The notes below the pieces were generated by a model, which made no database searches, was not told the DNA's origin, and saw nothing but the letters and a program-made list of their open reading frames with translations. DNA of 64,000 bases, from NCBI GenBank assembly GCA_016185065.1, contig JACPOL010000008.1, positions 372,001 through 436,000 of the forward strand, read 5' to 3'. The translations under genes were made by a program, and so were the position numbers. This DNA is from Chlamydiales bacterium (lineage in GTDB: Bacteria; Chlamydiota; Chlamydiia; Chlamydiales; Rhabdochlamydiaceae). Positions 44,000-52,932 of this stretch are shown here, one piece after another (within the stretch, counting starts at the first letter, position 1; each line of letters begins with the position of its first letter).

Positions 44000-45540
44000 G
44001 CGCTGCTAGTCCTACTCGTTTGGTATAATCTCTGAATAAAGGTTTCTATACTCATCTCTTCTGTGTTCTCGGGAGAGAAAGAGCGCACGGTAATCAGTTG
44101 AGCTCTTCTTTCTCGTTCACCTAACACTACGACCCACGGGATCTTTCTGCTAAACGCTCCGTGCAGTCTCTTTGCCAGCTTCTCGTCTTTCGTGTCTAGA
44201 GTTGCCTCGAGACCTGCTTCACGTAAAAGCTGAAAAATCTCCATGGCATACTCGTCTTCCTTTACTCCTATCACTCTCACCTGTTCGGGTGCGAGCCAGA
44301 GAGGGAGCTCTCCGGCGCAGTTTTCCAGCACCAGGGCTATCAGCCTCTCCAGAGAGTTAAAGAAAGAAAAGACCAGTGTGGCTTCCGTCAAGAGCCCTCT
44401 GCAGTCGATACCTACAAATGGCCCCACCCACTCCTGTCCCATTCCATCTTGGATCCTCACTTCTACAGTAGGACCCGTCTCATTTTTTAAGCTCTCTTCT
44501 ACATCGAAGGGGATGCTCAAAGCTCTCATAGCCTCTTCAAGAAGCCGCCTTGCATCTCCTTCTCCGGACTGCTCATCGCAAGAGAAGCGAAGTAGAAATC
44601 TGGACTTAAAATGGAGAATTTTAAGCATCTTACAGATGATTTGCAAGGAAGAAATACATATATTTAAAAGCTGATCTTTACCGCAGAAGATGTGGGCGCG
44701 ATCGACAAACTGTGACTCAGGGGAGAGCAGCCCCCTCTCCCACTCCTCAATATCGCACTCATCTTCCACCCAAAACTCAACGAACCGATTATGACTCTTC
44801 TGTCTGTGAAGAAAATATTTGCTGTGGTTTTTGGTAACGTCAGTCCCTAGACTTCTAGTGGAAATACACTCAAAATTTTGTAGAGCTAGCTCCTCTTTCC
44901 AGAGATCGATGAGCCTCTTCTTCACCTTCTCGCCGCGCGCATGCCAGACTAAATTTCCATTTATCGAAGAGAAGAGATCGATCTCTTCACCAACAATTAG
45001 ATGGTCTCTTTGCGGAAATTCGTCGCGTCTTTTTAAAAACTCTTTTAACTCACTGCGCTCAAAAAATGCGGTTCCGCTAATCCGCGTCACCTCTTCTCCT
45101 CGGTAGCGCTGCTTCTTTGAAGAGGAGAGCAGGCGGAAGATCTTCACATCCCAGCACTGCTCTGCAGTGAATGGGTGCGCGCACAGGTCGGTAAACTCCC
45201 CCATCTGAAAAAGGGTGAGAAGCTGAGCTGGACTCTCTCCTGCACTTTCGGCCAGAACCTGTTGCCTGTTGTGGTTGAAGTAGGCGGCCGCTGAGAGCGG
45301 GACCATCTCTAAAAATTTGACGGGGCGTCTTTCTCTAACGATCTGCCCCATCCGCTCTTCAAGCAAATTAAGGAGCTCGGAAGTGAATGGAACGCGAAAG
45401 ACGAAGTCGTAGCAGAAACCGTGCGGGGTGAGATGAGAAGATACGAGAAGAGTATTGGGAAAGAGCTCCATTACGGCGGCGGCCAGCACCTTTGAGGCAG
45501 CCTGCCGGAGCTCTTCAAGCGAACAGTTTAATGTCTCCAT
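43996..45540 (-). CDS. Threonyl-tRNA synthetase-like protein with lost active sites
   Basis: 514 residues at the position where thrS stands in many bacteria, directly upstream of infC. Clear ThrRS homology: editing-like domain (VMELFPNTLLVSSHL, GEFTDLCAHPF, ISGTAFFERSELKEFLKRRD), a shortened catalytic region and an intact anticodon-binding domain (ELPLWLAPEQVRVIGV, 411-514). The TGS domain is absent. The editing HxxxH reads AASK, the last editing His is Phe, and the segment with the zinc Cys and the motif 2 Arg is deleted; the motif 3 IHR is VFSFF. Only the AHIFC His (283) and LER remain. It is unlikely to charge tRNA. The ORF is intact, arguing for a retained other role. ATG 45540 follows tRNA-Val. 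Confidence 0.75.
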   Translation of the reverse strand: METLNCSLEELRQAASKVLAAAVMELFPNTLLVSSHLTPHGFCYDFVFRVPFTSELLNLLEERMGQIVRERRPVKFLEMVPLSAAAYFNHNRQQVLAESAGESPAQLLTLFQMGEFTDLCAHPFTAEQCWDVKIFRLLSSSKKQRYRGEEVTRISGTAFFERSELKEFLKRRDEFPQRDHLIVGEEIDLFSSINGNLVWHARGEKVKKRLIDLWKEELALQNFECISTRSLGTDVTKNHSKYFLHRQKSHNRFVEFWVEDECDIEEWERGLLSPESQFVDRAHIFCGKDQLLNICISSLQIICKMLKILHFKSRFLLRFSCDEQSGEGDARRLLEEAMRALSIPFDVEESLKNETGPTVEVRIQDGMGQEWVGPFVGIDCRGLLTEATLVFSFFNSLERLIALVLENCAGELPLWLAPEQVRVIGVKEDEYAMEIFQLLREAGLEATLDTKDEKLAKRLHGAFSRKIPWVVVLGERERRAQLITVRSFSPENTEEMSIETFIQRLYQTSRTSSA

Positions 45541-45555
45541 TTCTTCTATAAGTGT

Positions 45556-45629
45556 TGGGATATAGCTGACTCGAACAGCTGACCTCCACGATGTCAACGT
45601 GGCGCTCTAACCAACTGAGCTAATACCCC
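45556..45629 (-). tRNA. tRNA-Val (GAC)
   Basis: 74 bases. Acceptor GGGGTAT / ATATCCC with one G-U pair, D arm AGCTCAGTTGGTTAGAGC, anticodon arm CCACG TTGACAT CGTGG (anticodon GAC), T loop GTTCGAGTC, discriminator A. CCA is not encoded. It lies 16 bases upstream of the ThrRS-like start and is probably processed from the same transcript. Confidence 0.93.
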
Positions 45630-45715
45630 ATAATAAAAAAATTTACGATTAGAGATCTTACATCAAAGAAGGATTGGTTGCAAGGAGCAAACATAATCAT
45701 CTATACTCCCTTCCG

Positions 45716-46312
45716 ATGTTTGATAATTTTGCTCTATTCTCTAAACCGACAGATCTCGCCCACTCCTACTGGAAGAAGATCTTGGGTCCGGGCGACTCAG
45801 CGATCGATGCAACATGCGGCAATGGGAAGGACACGCTCTTTCTTGCAAAGCATATTGTTGAAGGAGGGAGAGTGATCGGTATCGATATACAAGAAGAGGC
45901 CCTCGCCAAAACGAGAGAACTTCTCAAAGGCGAACTTACACCTGAACAGCTAGAAAGAGTCTCTCTCTTTCGCCAGTCGCACGCAGCTTTTCCACCCCTC
46001 GCAAATGAACTTAAAATTAAAATTATAGTTTACAATCTCGGTTATCTGCCTGGTGGAGATAAAAAAATTACTTCACAAACAGAGAGCACGCTTGAAAGTT
46101 TAAATAAATCTTTGTCAATTTTGGCGCCTGGAGGCGTCATTAGCGTGACCTGTTATCCCGGTCATGAAGAGGGCTTGTTAGAACAAGAAGCTCTTCTTCA
46201 ACTACTTACACCTCTCCCCTCTTCTGCATGGAGCGTATGCCACCATAAATGGCTTAATCGCAACCTAGCTCCTTCTCTTATTATTATTCAGAATAAAAAT
46301 AACGCTTCATAA
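45716..46312 (+). CDS. YtqB/MnmM-type SAM methyltransferase
   Basis: 198 residues from ATG 45716; an upstream TTG frame extension is not supported. Class I methyltransferase with motif I IDATCGNGKDTLFLA, GIDIQEEAL, and the family mark YNLGYLPGGDKKIT (PF06962). B. subtilis YtqB (MnmM) methylates nm5(s2)U34 in tRNA, and this sequence has the same NLGYLPGGDK motif, so a tRNA wobble-base role is likely. Divergent from the translation operon. Confidence 0.78.
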   Translation: MFDNFALFSKPTDLAHSYWKKILGPGDSAIDATCGNGKDTLFLAKHIVEGGRVIGIDIQEEALAKTRELLKGELTPEQLERVSLFRQSHAAFPPLANELKIKIIVYNLGYLPGGDKKITSQTESTLESLNKSLSILAPGGVISVTCYPGHEEGLLEQEALLQLLTPLPSSAWSVCHHKWLNRNLAPSLIIIQNKNNAS

Positions 46313-46313
46313 A

Positions 46314-46342
46314 TTGTCTCTTAATTAGCAAAGGAGTACAAT
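46314..46342 (+). promoter_or_regulatory. Promoter upstream of 46408
   Basis: TTGTCT, 17-base spacer, TACAAT, leaving a leader of about 60 bases. Close to the sigma-70/sigma-66 consensus. Confidence 0.55.
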
Positions 46343-46407
46343 TATAGTACAAGAGATGAGAATCTCCTGTATACAAAATATAATAAAAAATAATATGAGA
46401 AAAACCT

Positions 46408-47217
46408 ATGGCAATCACAGATGTACAACTGTTCGGCAGCATGCAGCTGCTGGACGTGGAAGTAGAACAGGTTGAAAAGAGCTTTGAGGAGATCGAGCAT
46501 CAGCTCGCACTGCCTCATTCATCGCAAGATTATTACCAGCTCTTTGTCGACCTCGACAAGGCTCTTAAACCTATTAAAGAGCTAAAAAAAGGTGCCGCGA
46601 CTTTAGAGAATTACGGAAGAAAGTTTCTTGAACGCCTAAGCTTGATCGAGCAGAAAGCTCCAACTATTTTTGGAGAGCTCATCTCGCTGGCGGTCGATCG
46701 TGAAGTGGTCGAAATAAAAAGCGAAGCTGAAAACCTCCAAAATTCTCTATTAAGCGGGAATCTTTTAAACGTCGCGAAAAAGGTGGATTCTTTAAAACAG
46801 CATATTTCAAATCTGCTGCATGACAACGCGCTCTCAAGAAAAAACTTAACCATTATTGGTTCAGTTGAACGCTTTGTTTCGATGGTTGAAAAGTTCATCG
46901 AAATGGCTCAAGAGGCGCATGAAAATCTGCAGCTGAGTGATATGCAGAGGGCGAATTTAAGCCAGAATCTGAGTGTTTTCGAACGAGATCCCGTTTCAGC
47001 AGAACTGCTCATGGAGATCTTTGAGGTCGCAGAACTCTTCGAATCTGGCAGCTGCAATGCGGTACGAAGAAAGCAGCAGCTCCACCCAGCTCTGCAAAGA
47101 CGACTAGAAGTTCTTAAGGGAGAGCTTGAAGAGCGCTTCGGCCACTCTTCAGATCAGCTCTACGCCCCAGCACTTCTAGCTCTCGCCTTAGAGCTGAGCC
47201 GCGGTAGTCCCGTTTAA
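46408..47217 (+). CDS. Helical protein, unknown
   Basis: 269 residues, predicted almost wholly alpha-helical and hydrophilic, with coiled-coil-like stretches (VEVEQVEKSFEEIEHQL, IKSEAENLQNSLLSGN, AKKVDSLKQHISNLL). No signal peptide, membrane segment or catalytic motif. It has its own promoter, and its 3' end overlaps that of the convergent folC gene by 30 bases. Function unknown; structural or chaperone-like roles are possible. Confidence 0.6.
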   Translation: MAITDVQLFGSMQLLDVEVEQVEKSFEEIEHQLALPHSSQDYYQLFVDLDKALKPIKELKKGAATLENYGRKFLERLSLIEQKAPTIFGELISLAVDREVVEIKSEAENLQNSLLSGNLLNVAKKVDSLKQHISNLLHDNALSRKNLTIIGSVERFVSMVEKFIEMAQEAHENLQLSDMQRANLSQNLSVFERDPVSAELLMEIFEVAELFESGSCNAVRRKQQLHPALQRRLEVLKGELEERFGHSSDQLYAPALLALALELSRGSPV

Positions 47218-48372
47218 TAGAGCCTCGCGGGCTTCTTGCATAATGAAGAAGCTGCCGCAGATTAGAAGAATTGCGCCAGCATCTTTTGCCTCCTCTGCAG
47301 CCAATTCAGCTGTAGAGGAGACATTTTCTCCCTCAACAAAGCGTGTGAATCCCCTTTTACGAAGAGCCTCACCCAGCACCTCAACTCGGGCTGAACGCTC
47401 TCCCTTTGCTTGCACCAAGAAGATCTTCTCCGCTCGCTCAGAGGCGAGCTCTAAACACCTCTCATACTCTTTATCTCTGGACATTCCCAAAAGAACATAG
47501 AATTTGGTTTCAGGATAGAAGTGCTGAGCTGCTTCGAAAAGACGGGAAAAGCCGTCAGGGTTGTGCGCAACGTCAAAGATAAGCTCTCCTCTTCTTTCAA
47601 AACGGCAAGGAGGCCTTGATCGTAGCCCTTCGTTAATTCCCTCATCTGTAACGGGAAGAAGCTCTTTCAACCATTCTAGTGCTGTGCGCGCCGTCGACGA
47701 GTTCTCAGCATCATAAAAACCAGAAGCTTCAGGAGCGATACGGCAAGGAGCACCTAGATCCTGCGCCCTTTTTAGAATTGGTGCAAAAACGGCTTTTGAG
47801 CCAAGAACCAGAGGTACATTGGGTTTCAATATCCCCGCCTTTTCTCCGGCTATCTCATCAAGCGTATCCCCGAGAATATGCGCGTGGTCGCGGCTGATAG
47901 AGGTAATCACAGTGAGGAGAGGATCGATTACATTTGTTGCATCAAGGCGTCCTCCTAAGCCTGTCTCGATAACTGCCACGTCGACCTTCTGCTGCCTGAA
48001 GTAGTCGAAAGCAAGCGCTGTTGTTAGCTCAAAAAAGGTCGCTGGAATCGCATTTGTATCGATATATTTAAAGAGAGCTTCAATTCCCGCGGTAATAGCC
48101 TCTTCTGAGATCCACTCTCCCTGGACTGTAATGCGTTCGCGAAAATCTTGAAGATGAGGAGAGGTGTAGAGCCCCACTTTTAAACCAGAGAGCTGGAGAG
48201 CCTTTGCGATCTTGGTAGATACGGAGCCCTTCCCGTTTGTACCAGCGATATGAACTGTAGAGTAGGCTTGGTGTGGGAAATTAAGAAAAGCAGTGAGAAG
48301 ACGCGGAATCTCCAGATTGAGTTTTACCGCATCGGAGGTCATGCGAAAGAGACGCTCGTAGATGTGATTCAT
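47188..48372 (-). CDS. folC: Folylpolyglutamate / dihydrofolate synthase
   Basis: Mur-ligase-type ATP-dependent enzyme that adds glutamate to (dihydro)folates. 394 residues: HIAGTNGKGSVSTKIA P-loop, LYTSPHLQDFRERI, FELTTALAFDYF, VIETGLGGRLDATNV, ITSISRDHAHILGDT, and the C-terminal FDVAHNPDGFSRLFEA. First 4 bases overlap the end of the PHP gene upstream, so folC is the last gene of a murB-PHP-folC unit. Confidence 0.92.
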   Translation of the reverse strand: MNHIYERLFRMTSDAVKLNLEIPRLLTAFLNFPHQAYSTVHIAGTNGKGSVSTKIAKALQLSGLKVGLYTSPHLQDFRERITVQGEWISEEAITAGIEALFKYIDTNAIPATFFELTTALAFDYFRQQKVDVAVIETGLGGRLDATNVIDPLLTVITSISRDHAHILGDTLDEIAGEKAGILKPNVPLVLGSKAVFAPILKRAQDLGAPCRIAPEASGFYDAENSSTARTALEWLKELLPVTDEGINEGLRSRPPCRFERRGELIFDVAHNPDGFSRLFEAAQHFYPETKFYVLLGMSRDKEYERCLELASERAEKIFLVQAKGERSARVEVLGEALRKRGFTRFVEGENVSSTAELAAEEAKDAGAILLICGSFFIMQEAREALLNGTTAAQL

Positions 48373-49190
48373 GCTCGCCTCTGAAAAATCTTGTGGAAGC
48401 TCTCCTCATTAACCCAAGATGAACCGAGAGCGAGATACTGCTTATCATCCCCATGAAAATCAGAACCACCACTGATTAGAAGACCTTTTTTCTCTGCCAG
48501 CTTCACCCACCTCTTTTCAATATCCGGAGTGAATTTTCCATAGTGGCACTCGATCCCATCAAATGGAAGTTTAAGCAGTTCATTAACAATATCTGAACGA
48601 TCCAGCAGATGGGGATGTGCGAGAAAGGCTTTACCTCCGGCTTCGTGGATGATTGAGAGTGTCTCCTCAGATGAGAAGGCCTCACCCTCATCGAAGCAGC
48701 TCTTTCCATCGCCTATGTAAAGATTAAAAGCCTCTTTAATGGAAGAGACGTACCCCTTTTCAATCATGAGCTTTGCAATGTGGGGTCTGCCAATCGTCTT
48801 TGCGTCTGGCCACAGGCGCAAGAGCTCCTCGGGGGTTACGGGCATTTTTCGAGCTGTCAATTTCGTTAAGATCTTCAGATTTCGTTTAATCCTACGCTCC
48901 TGATGTCTCGCGCAAAAGGTGTGGATAGTAGAGGAGTTAATAGGAAAGTCATAGGCGAGGATATGAACACTTACTTTCTTAAATACACTGGAGAATTCCA
49001 CGCCAGAGCCAAGAAGAATGCCCTGCTTCTCAGCCTCTTCTCTTGCAGTCTGGTAAGCGTCTATCGTGTCGTGATCTGTGATTGCAAGGCCTGAGAGCCC
49101 TACCGCTTTTGCGAGTCTTACAAGTTCAACTGGTGTAAGTGAGCCGTCAGAGCAGGTAGTGTGGCAGTGTAGATCCGCTCGAAAAGTCAT
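48369..49190 (-). CDS. PHP-domain phosphoesterase (RNase AM/TrpH-like)
   Basis: 273 residues. Metal-binding PHP motifs: DLHCHTTCSDGSLTP, AITDHDTIDAY, GVEFSS, and the C-terminal SGGSDFHGDDKQY. The set matches the YciV/TrpH branch; the E. coli member RNase AM is a 5'-3' exonuclease on short RNAs and 5S/rRNA ends. Overlaps murB by 4 bases (ATGA) and folC by 4 bases, so it is firmly within the operon. Confidence 0.85.
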   Translation of the reverse strand: MTFRADLHCHTTCSDGSLTPVELVRLAKAVGLSGLAITDHDTIDAYQTAREEAEKQGILLGSGVEFSSVFKKVSVHILAYDFPINSSTIHTFCARHQERRIKRNLKILTKLTARKMPVTPEELLRLWPDAKTIGRPHIAKLMIEKGYVSSIKEAFNLYIGDGKSCFDEGEAFSSEETLSIIHEAGGKAFLAHPHLLDRSDIVNELLKLPFDGIECHYGKFTPDIEKRWVKLAEKKGLLISGGSDFHGDDKQYLALGSSWVNEESFHKIFQRRA

Positions 49191-50065
49191 TGGACAGCTT
49201 GGTAAGGGATGTATCGAATTTCCATCTCGAGGTCGAGTCCCGTTTTCTGATGGACCGTCTCTTTTACAAATTTTGCAAGTTCAAGAACATCTTGGGCCTT
49301 TGCGCCACCAGCATTGATAATGAAGTTTGCATGAAGCGTAGAGACTCTTGCGCCCCCGATCTCTTTTCCTTTAAGCCCGCACTGCTCAATCAGCGCACCA
49401 GCTGCGCCTCCTGAAGGATTCCTGAAGACGCACCCAGCAGAGGGATCGCCGTAGGGCTGCGTGCGCGTTCTATATTCGACAATACCGAGCTGTTTTTCCC
49501 GCGCATCCTGCGAAGGAGTGAGCTGAAAACTCGCCGCAACAATCGCACCCCTCTTTTTCTGAAAAATGGAGGAGCGATAACCAAATTCTAAGTCTGTTTT
49601 TTGCAGCCTTTGCAGCTCGCCAGTTTCTGTTACGTAGGAGACCTCAACAAGCGACTCTTTTGTCTCGCGGCCGCTTGCGCCGGCGTTCATGTAAACAGCA
49701 CCCCCCACTGATGCTGGGATGCCAGAGGCAAACTCGAGCCCCGACCACTTATTGCGAGCGGTCTGCACTCCGAGCAGCGAGAAGCTGTATCCTGCGCCAA
49801 CGTAAAAAAGCCCCTCGGGTTTTTCTTCGCAAAAAGCAATTTTATTGAGAATAACCAGACCGTTGTAACCCCGGTCGTCAAAAAGGGAGTTGGAGCCTTT
49901 GCCAATGATCAAAAATGGTAGTGAGTGAGAAGAGCAGTAGGCGAGAAGCTCTTGCATTTCAGGAATTGTACGGGCTTCAGAGAAAAAACGTGCGGGTCCA
50001 CCGATTCCAAAGGTCGATAGTTCGCTTAAAAGTTTGCCTTGTATAAAACGTCCAGATATATCCAT
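49187..50065 (-). CDS. murB: UDP-N-acetylenolpyruvoylglucosamine reductase
   Basis: FAD enzyme of peptidoglycan precursor synthesis, reducing UDP-GlcNAc-enolpyruvate to UDP-MurNAc. 292 residues of the type II form: TFGIGGPARFFSEA, IIGKGSNSLFDD, FASGIPASVGGAVYMNAGAS, FGYRSSIF, DPSAGCVFRNPSGGAAG with the catalytic Ser/Cys region, and the C-terminal STLHANFIINAGGA. Its presence shows that the muropeptide pathway is retained. Confidence 0.93.
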   Translation of the reverse strand: MDISGRFIQGKLLSELSTFGIGGPARFFSEARTIPEMQELLAYCSSHSLPFLIIGKGSNSLFDDRGYNGLVILNKIAFCEEKPEGLFYVGAGYSFSLLGVQTARNKWSGLEFASGIPASVGGAVYMNAGASGRETKESLVEVSYVTETGELQRLQKTDLEFGYRSSIFQKKRGAIVAASFQLTPSQDAREKQLGIVEYRTRTQPYGDPSAGCVFRNPSGGAAGALIEQCGLKGKEIGGARVSTLHANFIINAGGAKAQDVLELAKFVKETVHQKTGLDLEMEIRYIPYQAVQ

Positions 50066-50098
50066 TGGACGTCAGTGTAGTACGGGGAGTGTTTTTGA

Positions 50099-50524
50099 TC
50101 AAACAGATGCTAGAGTCGCCTGCTTTCCCTGATAGGCCTTATCAAGGATGGCATTGATGAAAGAGGAGGCTTCGGCTGTTGCGAACTTCCGAGAGAGGCG
50201 GATAGCCTCAGAGATGGAAACAGTGCCGGGCATCTCTGGCTCGTACATCAGCTCAAAAAGCCCGAGGCGTAGAATTGAGCGCTCGACGCGAGGAATGCGG
50301 TCGAAGTTATAGTCTTTAGAAAGAGCTGCGATAGTGCGGTCTATCTCTGGAAGATGTTCAACAATCTGCTGAAGTCGCGCCTCTGCTTCCCGAAGAGCGC
50401 TTTTAGGGACTTCGAGCTGCTGCATGAGCATCTCTCTCGTCTCCCCTTCGGTCTCTTCCGAAAAGTCGCGACTAAATAGAAGCTGAAAAACGATCTCTCT
50501 AAATTTTTGTTTTGAAAGCGCCAT
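50099..50524 (-). CDS. nusB: Transcription antitermination factor NusB
   Basis: All-helical RNA-binding protein of the rRNA antitermination complex. 141 residues from ATG 50524 (MALSKQKFREIVFQLLFSRD); an in-frame start four codons earlier is less typical. The late motif RVERSILRLGLFELMY followed by VSISEAIRLSRKFATAEASS and FINAILDK is diagnostic. Upstream of murB by 33 bases. Confidence 0.9.
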   Translation of the reverse strand: MALSKQKFREIVFQLLFSRDFSEETEGETREMLMQQLEVPKSALREAEARLQQIVEHLPEIDRTIAALSKDYNFDRIPRVERSILRLGLFELMYEPEMPGTVSISEAIRLSRKFATAEASSFINAILDKAYQGKQATLASV

Positions 50525-50594
50525 GCGGACTATCATAGCAGGATGGCACTTTATTAACCACTGGAGGTAGCAATAGCAAAAATTTTATTACAAA

Positions 50595-51059
50595 TTAGAG
50601 ATGGCTGCGGAGCATCCAAGCGGATTTCTCATGCGCGCCTAGCCTTCGCGCCAGTAGATCTAGGGTGGCCTGATCTCTCTCTTTTTCTGCAACTTCTGTT
50701 AATTTTCTAGCTAGGCAGATGACGCACTCGTTGGCTTTCACAAGATGTTTGATCATCTCATTCGAGCTCTTGAGTTTCCCCTCTTCAGAAATAGAACTTA
50801 ATTTTTTAAATCCAGAGAAGGTGGCATCCACATGAGCGCCCAGAGCACGGATGCGCTCTGCGATCTCATCGATCGCTCCGCTCAGCTCCTCATACTGCTT
50901 CTCAAATAGCAGATGAAGTGCAAAAAAGTCGGAACCTACGACGTTCCAGTGAAAGTTCTGTGTTTTTAAATAGAGAGCATAAGTTTCTGCAAGAAGTTTA
51001 GAGAGGCCATCGCTTACTACTTTTCTGCTCTTCTCATTCATTCCTGAGCTAATTTCCAT
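50595..51059 (-). CDS. dps: Dps-like ferritin-family protein
   Basis: 154 residues. The Dps ferroxidase signature is visible: TQNFHWNVVGSDFFALHLLF with the first His and Asp-region, then LSGAIDEIAERIRALGAH with the acidic ligands. GAGAGGTG precedes the ATG. Dps dodecamers oxidise and store iron using peroxide and can coat DNA. Lone gene, monocistronic by position. Confidence 0.88.
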   Translation of the reverse strand: MEISSGMNEKSRKVVSDGLSKLLAETYALYLKTQNFHWNVVGSDFFALHLLFEKQYEELSGAIDEIAERIRALGAHVDATFSGFKKLSSISEEGKLKSSNEMIKHLVKANECVICLARKLTEVAEKERDQATLDLLARRLGAHEKSAWMLRSHL

Positions 51060-51177
51060 AATTCACCTCTCTCATTTTGGTTTTATTTTTTTAATAACAG
51101 AAGAGAAGGGATAAAACTATAGAAAAATTCTCAACCAGTTCGTAGACTTGGCAGATTAACTTTAATTAGTCGGTGAT

Positions 51178-51768
51178 ATGCTAGGCATATTTCTAGATAC
51201 AGAGACGAGCGGCCTCAATGCTCTTAAGCACCGGCTGCTTGAGATCGCGTTCAAAATCGTCGATGTCTATTCGGGCGAAGTCAGAGCTCAATTTCATAGC
51301 GTCATCTACCAAACTCCTGAGCAGTGGCAAAAAAGCGACAAAGAGAGCTTAAAGATCAACGGCTTCACATGGGAAGAGATCGAGAAGGGAGAGAAGCCCG
51401 ACCTTGTTGCCAGCAAGATCTTAGAACTACTCGCTGCCCATTCAATTAAACGAGGCGAAGCTGTTTTCATCTGCCAGAACCCATCTTTTGACCGCGCTTT
51501 TTTTTCTCAACTGATCGATCCAGACCTTCAGGAGAAGCTTCTCTGGCCCTACCACTGGTTAGACCTTGCTTCCATGTACTGGGCGCGCAGCATGGAAAAG
51601 GGAAAGAGCAATCCCGAACTCTTTCCATGGAAAACAGGGGTTTCCAAAGATAAAATCGCCGCAGCTTCCTCCCTTCCCGGAGAGGGCAAACCCCACCGCG
51701 CGATGAAAGGCGTCGAACACCTACTTCTCTGCTACCAGACCGTCGTCGGATTCCCCGGGCGGAGCTAG
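51178..51768 (+). CDS. DnaQ-like 3'-5' exonuclease, last catalytic Asp missing
   Basis: 196 residues of the DEDDh exonuclease fold. Exo I is intact (FLDTETSGL, Asp 7 and Glu 9), the exo II Asp is in CQNPSFDRAF (105), and exo III has KPHRAMKGVE: His 173 is present but the acidic residue expected five positions later is Gly 178. It could be inactive or use Glu 180. Family members without a polymerase domain act in repair or RNA trimming. A family A repeat begins 5 bases downstream. Confidence 0.75.
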   Translation: MLGIFLDTETSGLNALKHRLLEIAFKIVDVYSGEVRAQFHSVIYQTPEQWQKSDKESLKINGFTWEEIEKGEKPDLVASKILELLAAHSIKRGEAVFICQNPSFDRAFFSQLIDPDLQEKLLWPYHWLDLASMYWARSMEKGKSNPELFPWKTGVSKDKIAAASSLPGEGKPHRAMKGVEHLLLCYQTVVGFPGRS

Positions 51769-51773
51769 GAAAG

Positions 51774-51955
51774 CGCGCTCGGAGAAGAAGGCCCGCTGAA
51801 GAAAACGGACATTAATGGACGGGAAACGGACGAGAATGGACAAGCGGGCAAGAAAGAACGAAGAATAGACTCTCTTTCTTTCTGCAGCGCGTGTCCGTTT
51901 CCGTCCTTTTCCCGTCCATTAATGTCCATTCCCGTCCATTTCTTCTCCCAGCGCT
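51774..51955. repeat. GGAC-phased palindromic repeat, family A copy 3
   Basis: Outer end GCGCGCTCGGAGAAGAAG, right arm on the complement GCGCTGGGAGAAGAAATGGA, then GGAC units 10, 10, 11 and 10 bases apart ending in ACACGCGC. Extra GCCCGCT/AGCGGGC pair inside the left arm. Confidence 0.8.
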
Positions 51956-51966
51956 CTTGATTTAGT

Positions 51967-51995
51967 TTGCCGGCAACACCTTTTATGCTTACAAT
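51967..51995 (+). promoter_or_regulatory. Promoter for the dacA operon
   Basis: TTGCCG, 17-base spacer, TACAAT, about 120 bases before dacA. A second TATAAT at 52097-52102 without a good -35 box could be an alternative nearer start. Confidence 0.5.
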
Positions 51996-52124
51996 GACAT
52001 TTTTGGTGGAGCTCTCTCATTTCTGCGCTTCATAGAGTTCGCGTGCACCGCGATCCTATGATTTACCTGATCTCATTTACTTAAGTGCCTCTTCCATATA
52101 ATAATTTCTATTTTTAAGGGTTAC

Positions 52125-52931
52125 ATGAGCTTCCTTGCTCTCTTCCAATCTCTTACCCCTCTCTTCGAGATGATGATCATCGCCATCATGCTCAACTACT
52201 TGCTCTCGTTTTTCTGGAATACCCGCTCGATGGATCTGGTTTTAGGGCTAGGAGCATTTCTTCTGATTTTTGCTGCATCATCCTGGTTCAACCTGCCGAT
52301 CCTGCACAAGATCATGTACCTGGTCGTCAACGTGGCAGTTATCGCCGTACTTATCATCTTCCAACCAGAGCTGCGCGTTGCCCTTTCAAAGCTTAGTCTG
52401 AAGGGAAAGCGGTATAAGGAGATCACCGAGTTTGATAAGTTTTTAGATCAGCTCGCAAACTCGACATACCGCCTATCTGAAAAACGCACGGGAGCGCTGA
52501 TTGTTTTAGAAAATCAGAACTCGCTTTCTGAGTATGCGAACAAAGCTGTCAAATTAAATGCGAGCTTCTCCTCAGAGCTACTCGAAACTATTTTTACAGC
52601 TGCAACTCCACTTCATGATGGTGCTGTTGTCGTCCGCGACCAGACGATTCTCGCTGCTGCTGTAATCTTGCCGCTTGCAGAAGACAGCTCTCAAGTCACT
52701 GGATCGATCGGAACGCGCCACCGCGCCGCCCTTGGAATTAGCCAGATTACAGATGCGTTAATTATTGTGATTTCTGAAGAGACCGGAAAGGTCTCCATCG
52801 CGCGGGACGGTGTGATGACGCGCGGGGTTAAGATCGATCGCTTCAAGGGAATTGTGCGCAGTATCTTCACTCCACCGATTAAAGGAACTCATAAAGAGGG
52901 CTTCAACATCCTAAATTGGCTGCGCGGGTAA
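52125..52931 (+). CDS. dacA: Diadenylate cyclase (DacA/CdaA type)
   Basis: Makes cyclic di-AMP from two ATP. 268 residues: three N-terminal membrane helices (to about residue 80), then the DAC domain with FDKFLDQLANSTYRLSEKRTG, the active-site DGAVVVRD and the GTRHRAALGISQ motif (RHR). CdaA-type enzymes set osmotic and envelope balance, and chlamydial c-di-AMP is sensed by host STING. Two bases separate it from ybbR, its usual regulator gene. Confidence 0.93.
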   Translation: MSFLALFQSLTPLFEMMIIAIMLNYLLSFFWNTRSMDLVLGLGAFLLIFAASSWFNLPILHKIMYLVVNVAVIAVLIIFQPELRVALSKLSLKGKRYKEITEFDKFLDQLANSTYRLSEKRTGALIVLENQNSLSEYANKAVKLNASFSSELLETIFTAATPLHDGAVVVRDQTILAAAVILPLAEDSSQVTGSIGTRHRAALGISQITDALIIVISEETGKVSIARDGVMTRGVKIDRFKGIVRSIFTPPIKGTHKEGFNILNWLRG

Positions 52932-52932
52932 C

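Noticed and set aside
43996..45540. Calling this gene a standard thrS
   Set aside because: Catalytic, zinc and editing residues are missing and the TGS domain is absent, so position alone does not justify the symbol.
51956..52124. Possible small RNA gene (tmRNA, RNase P or 6S) in this and other spacers
   Set aside because: No tmRNA tag frame, RNase P core or tRNA-like end was found; the sequence is explained by promoter elements and repeats.
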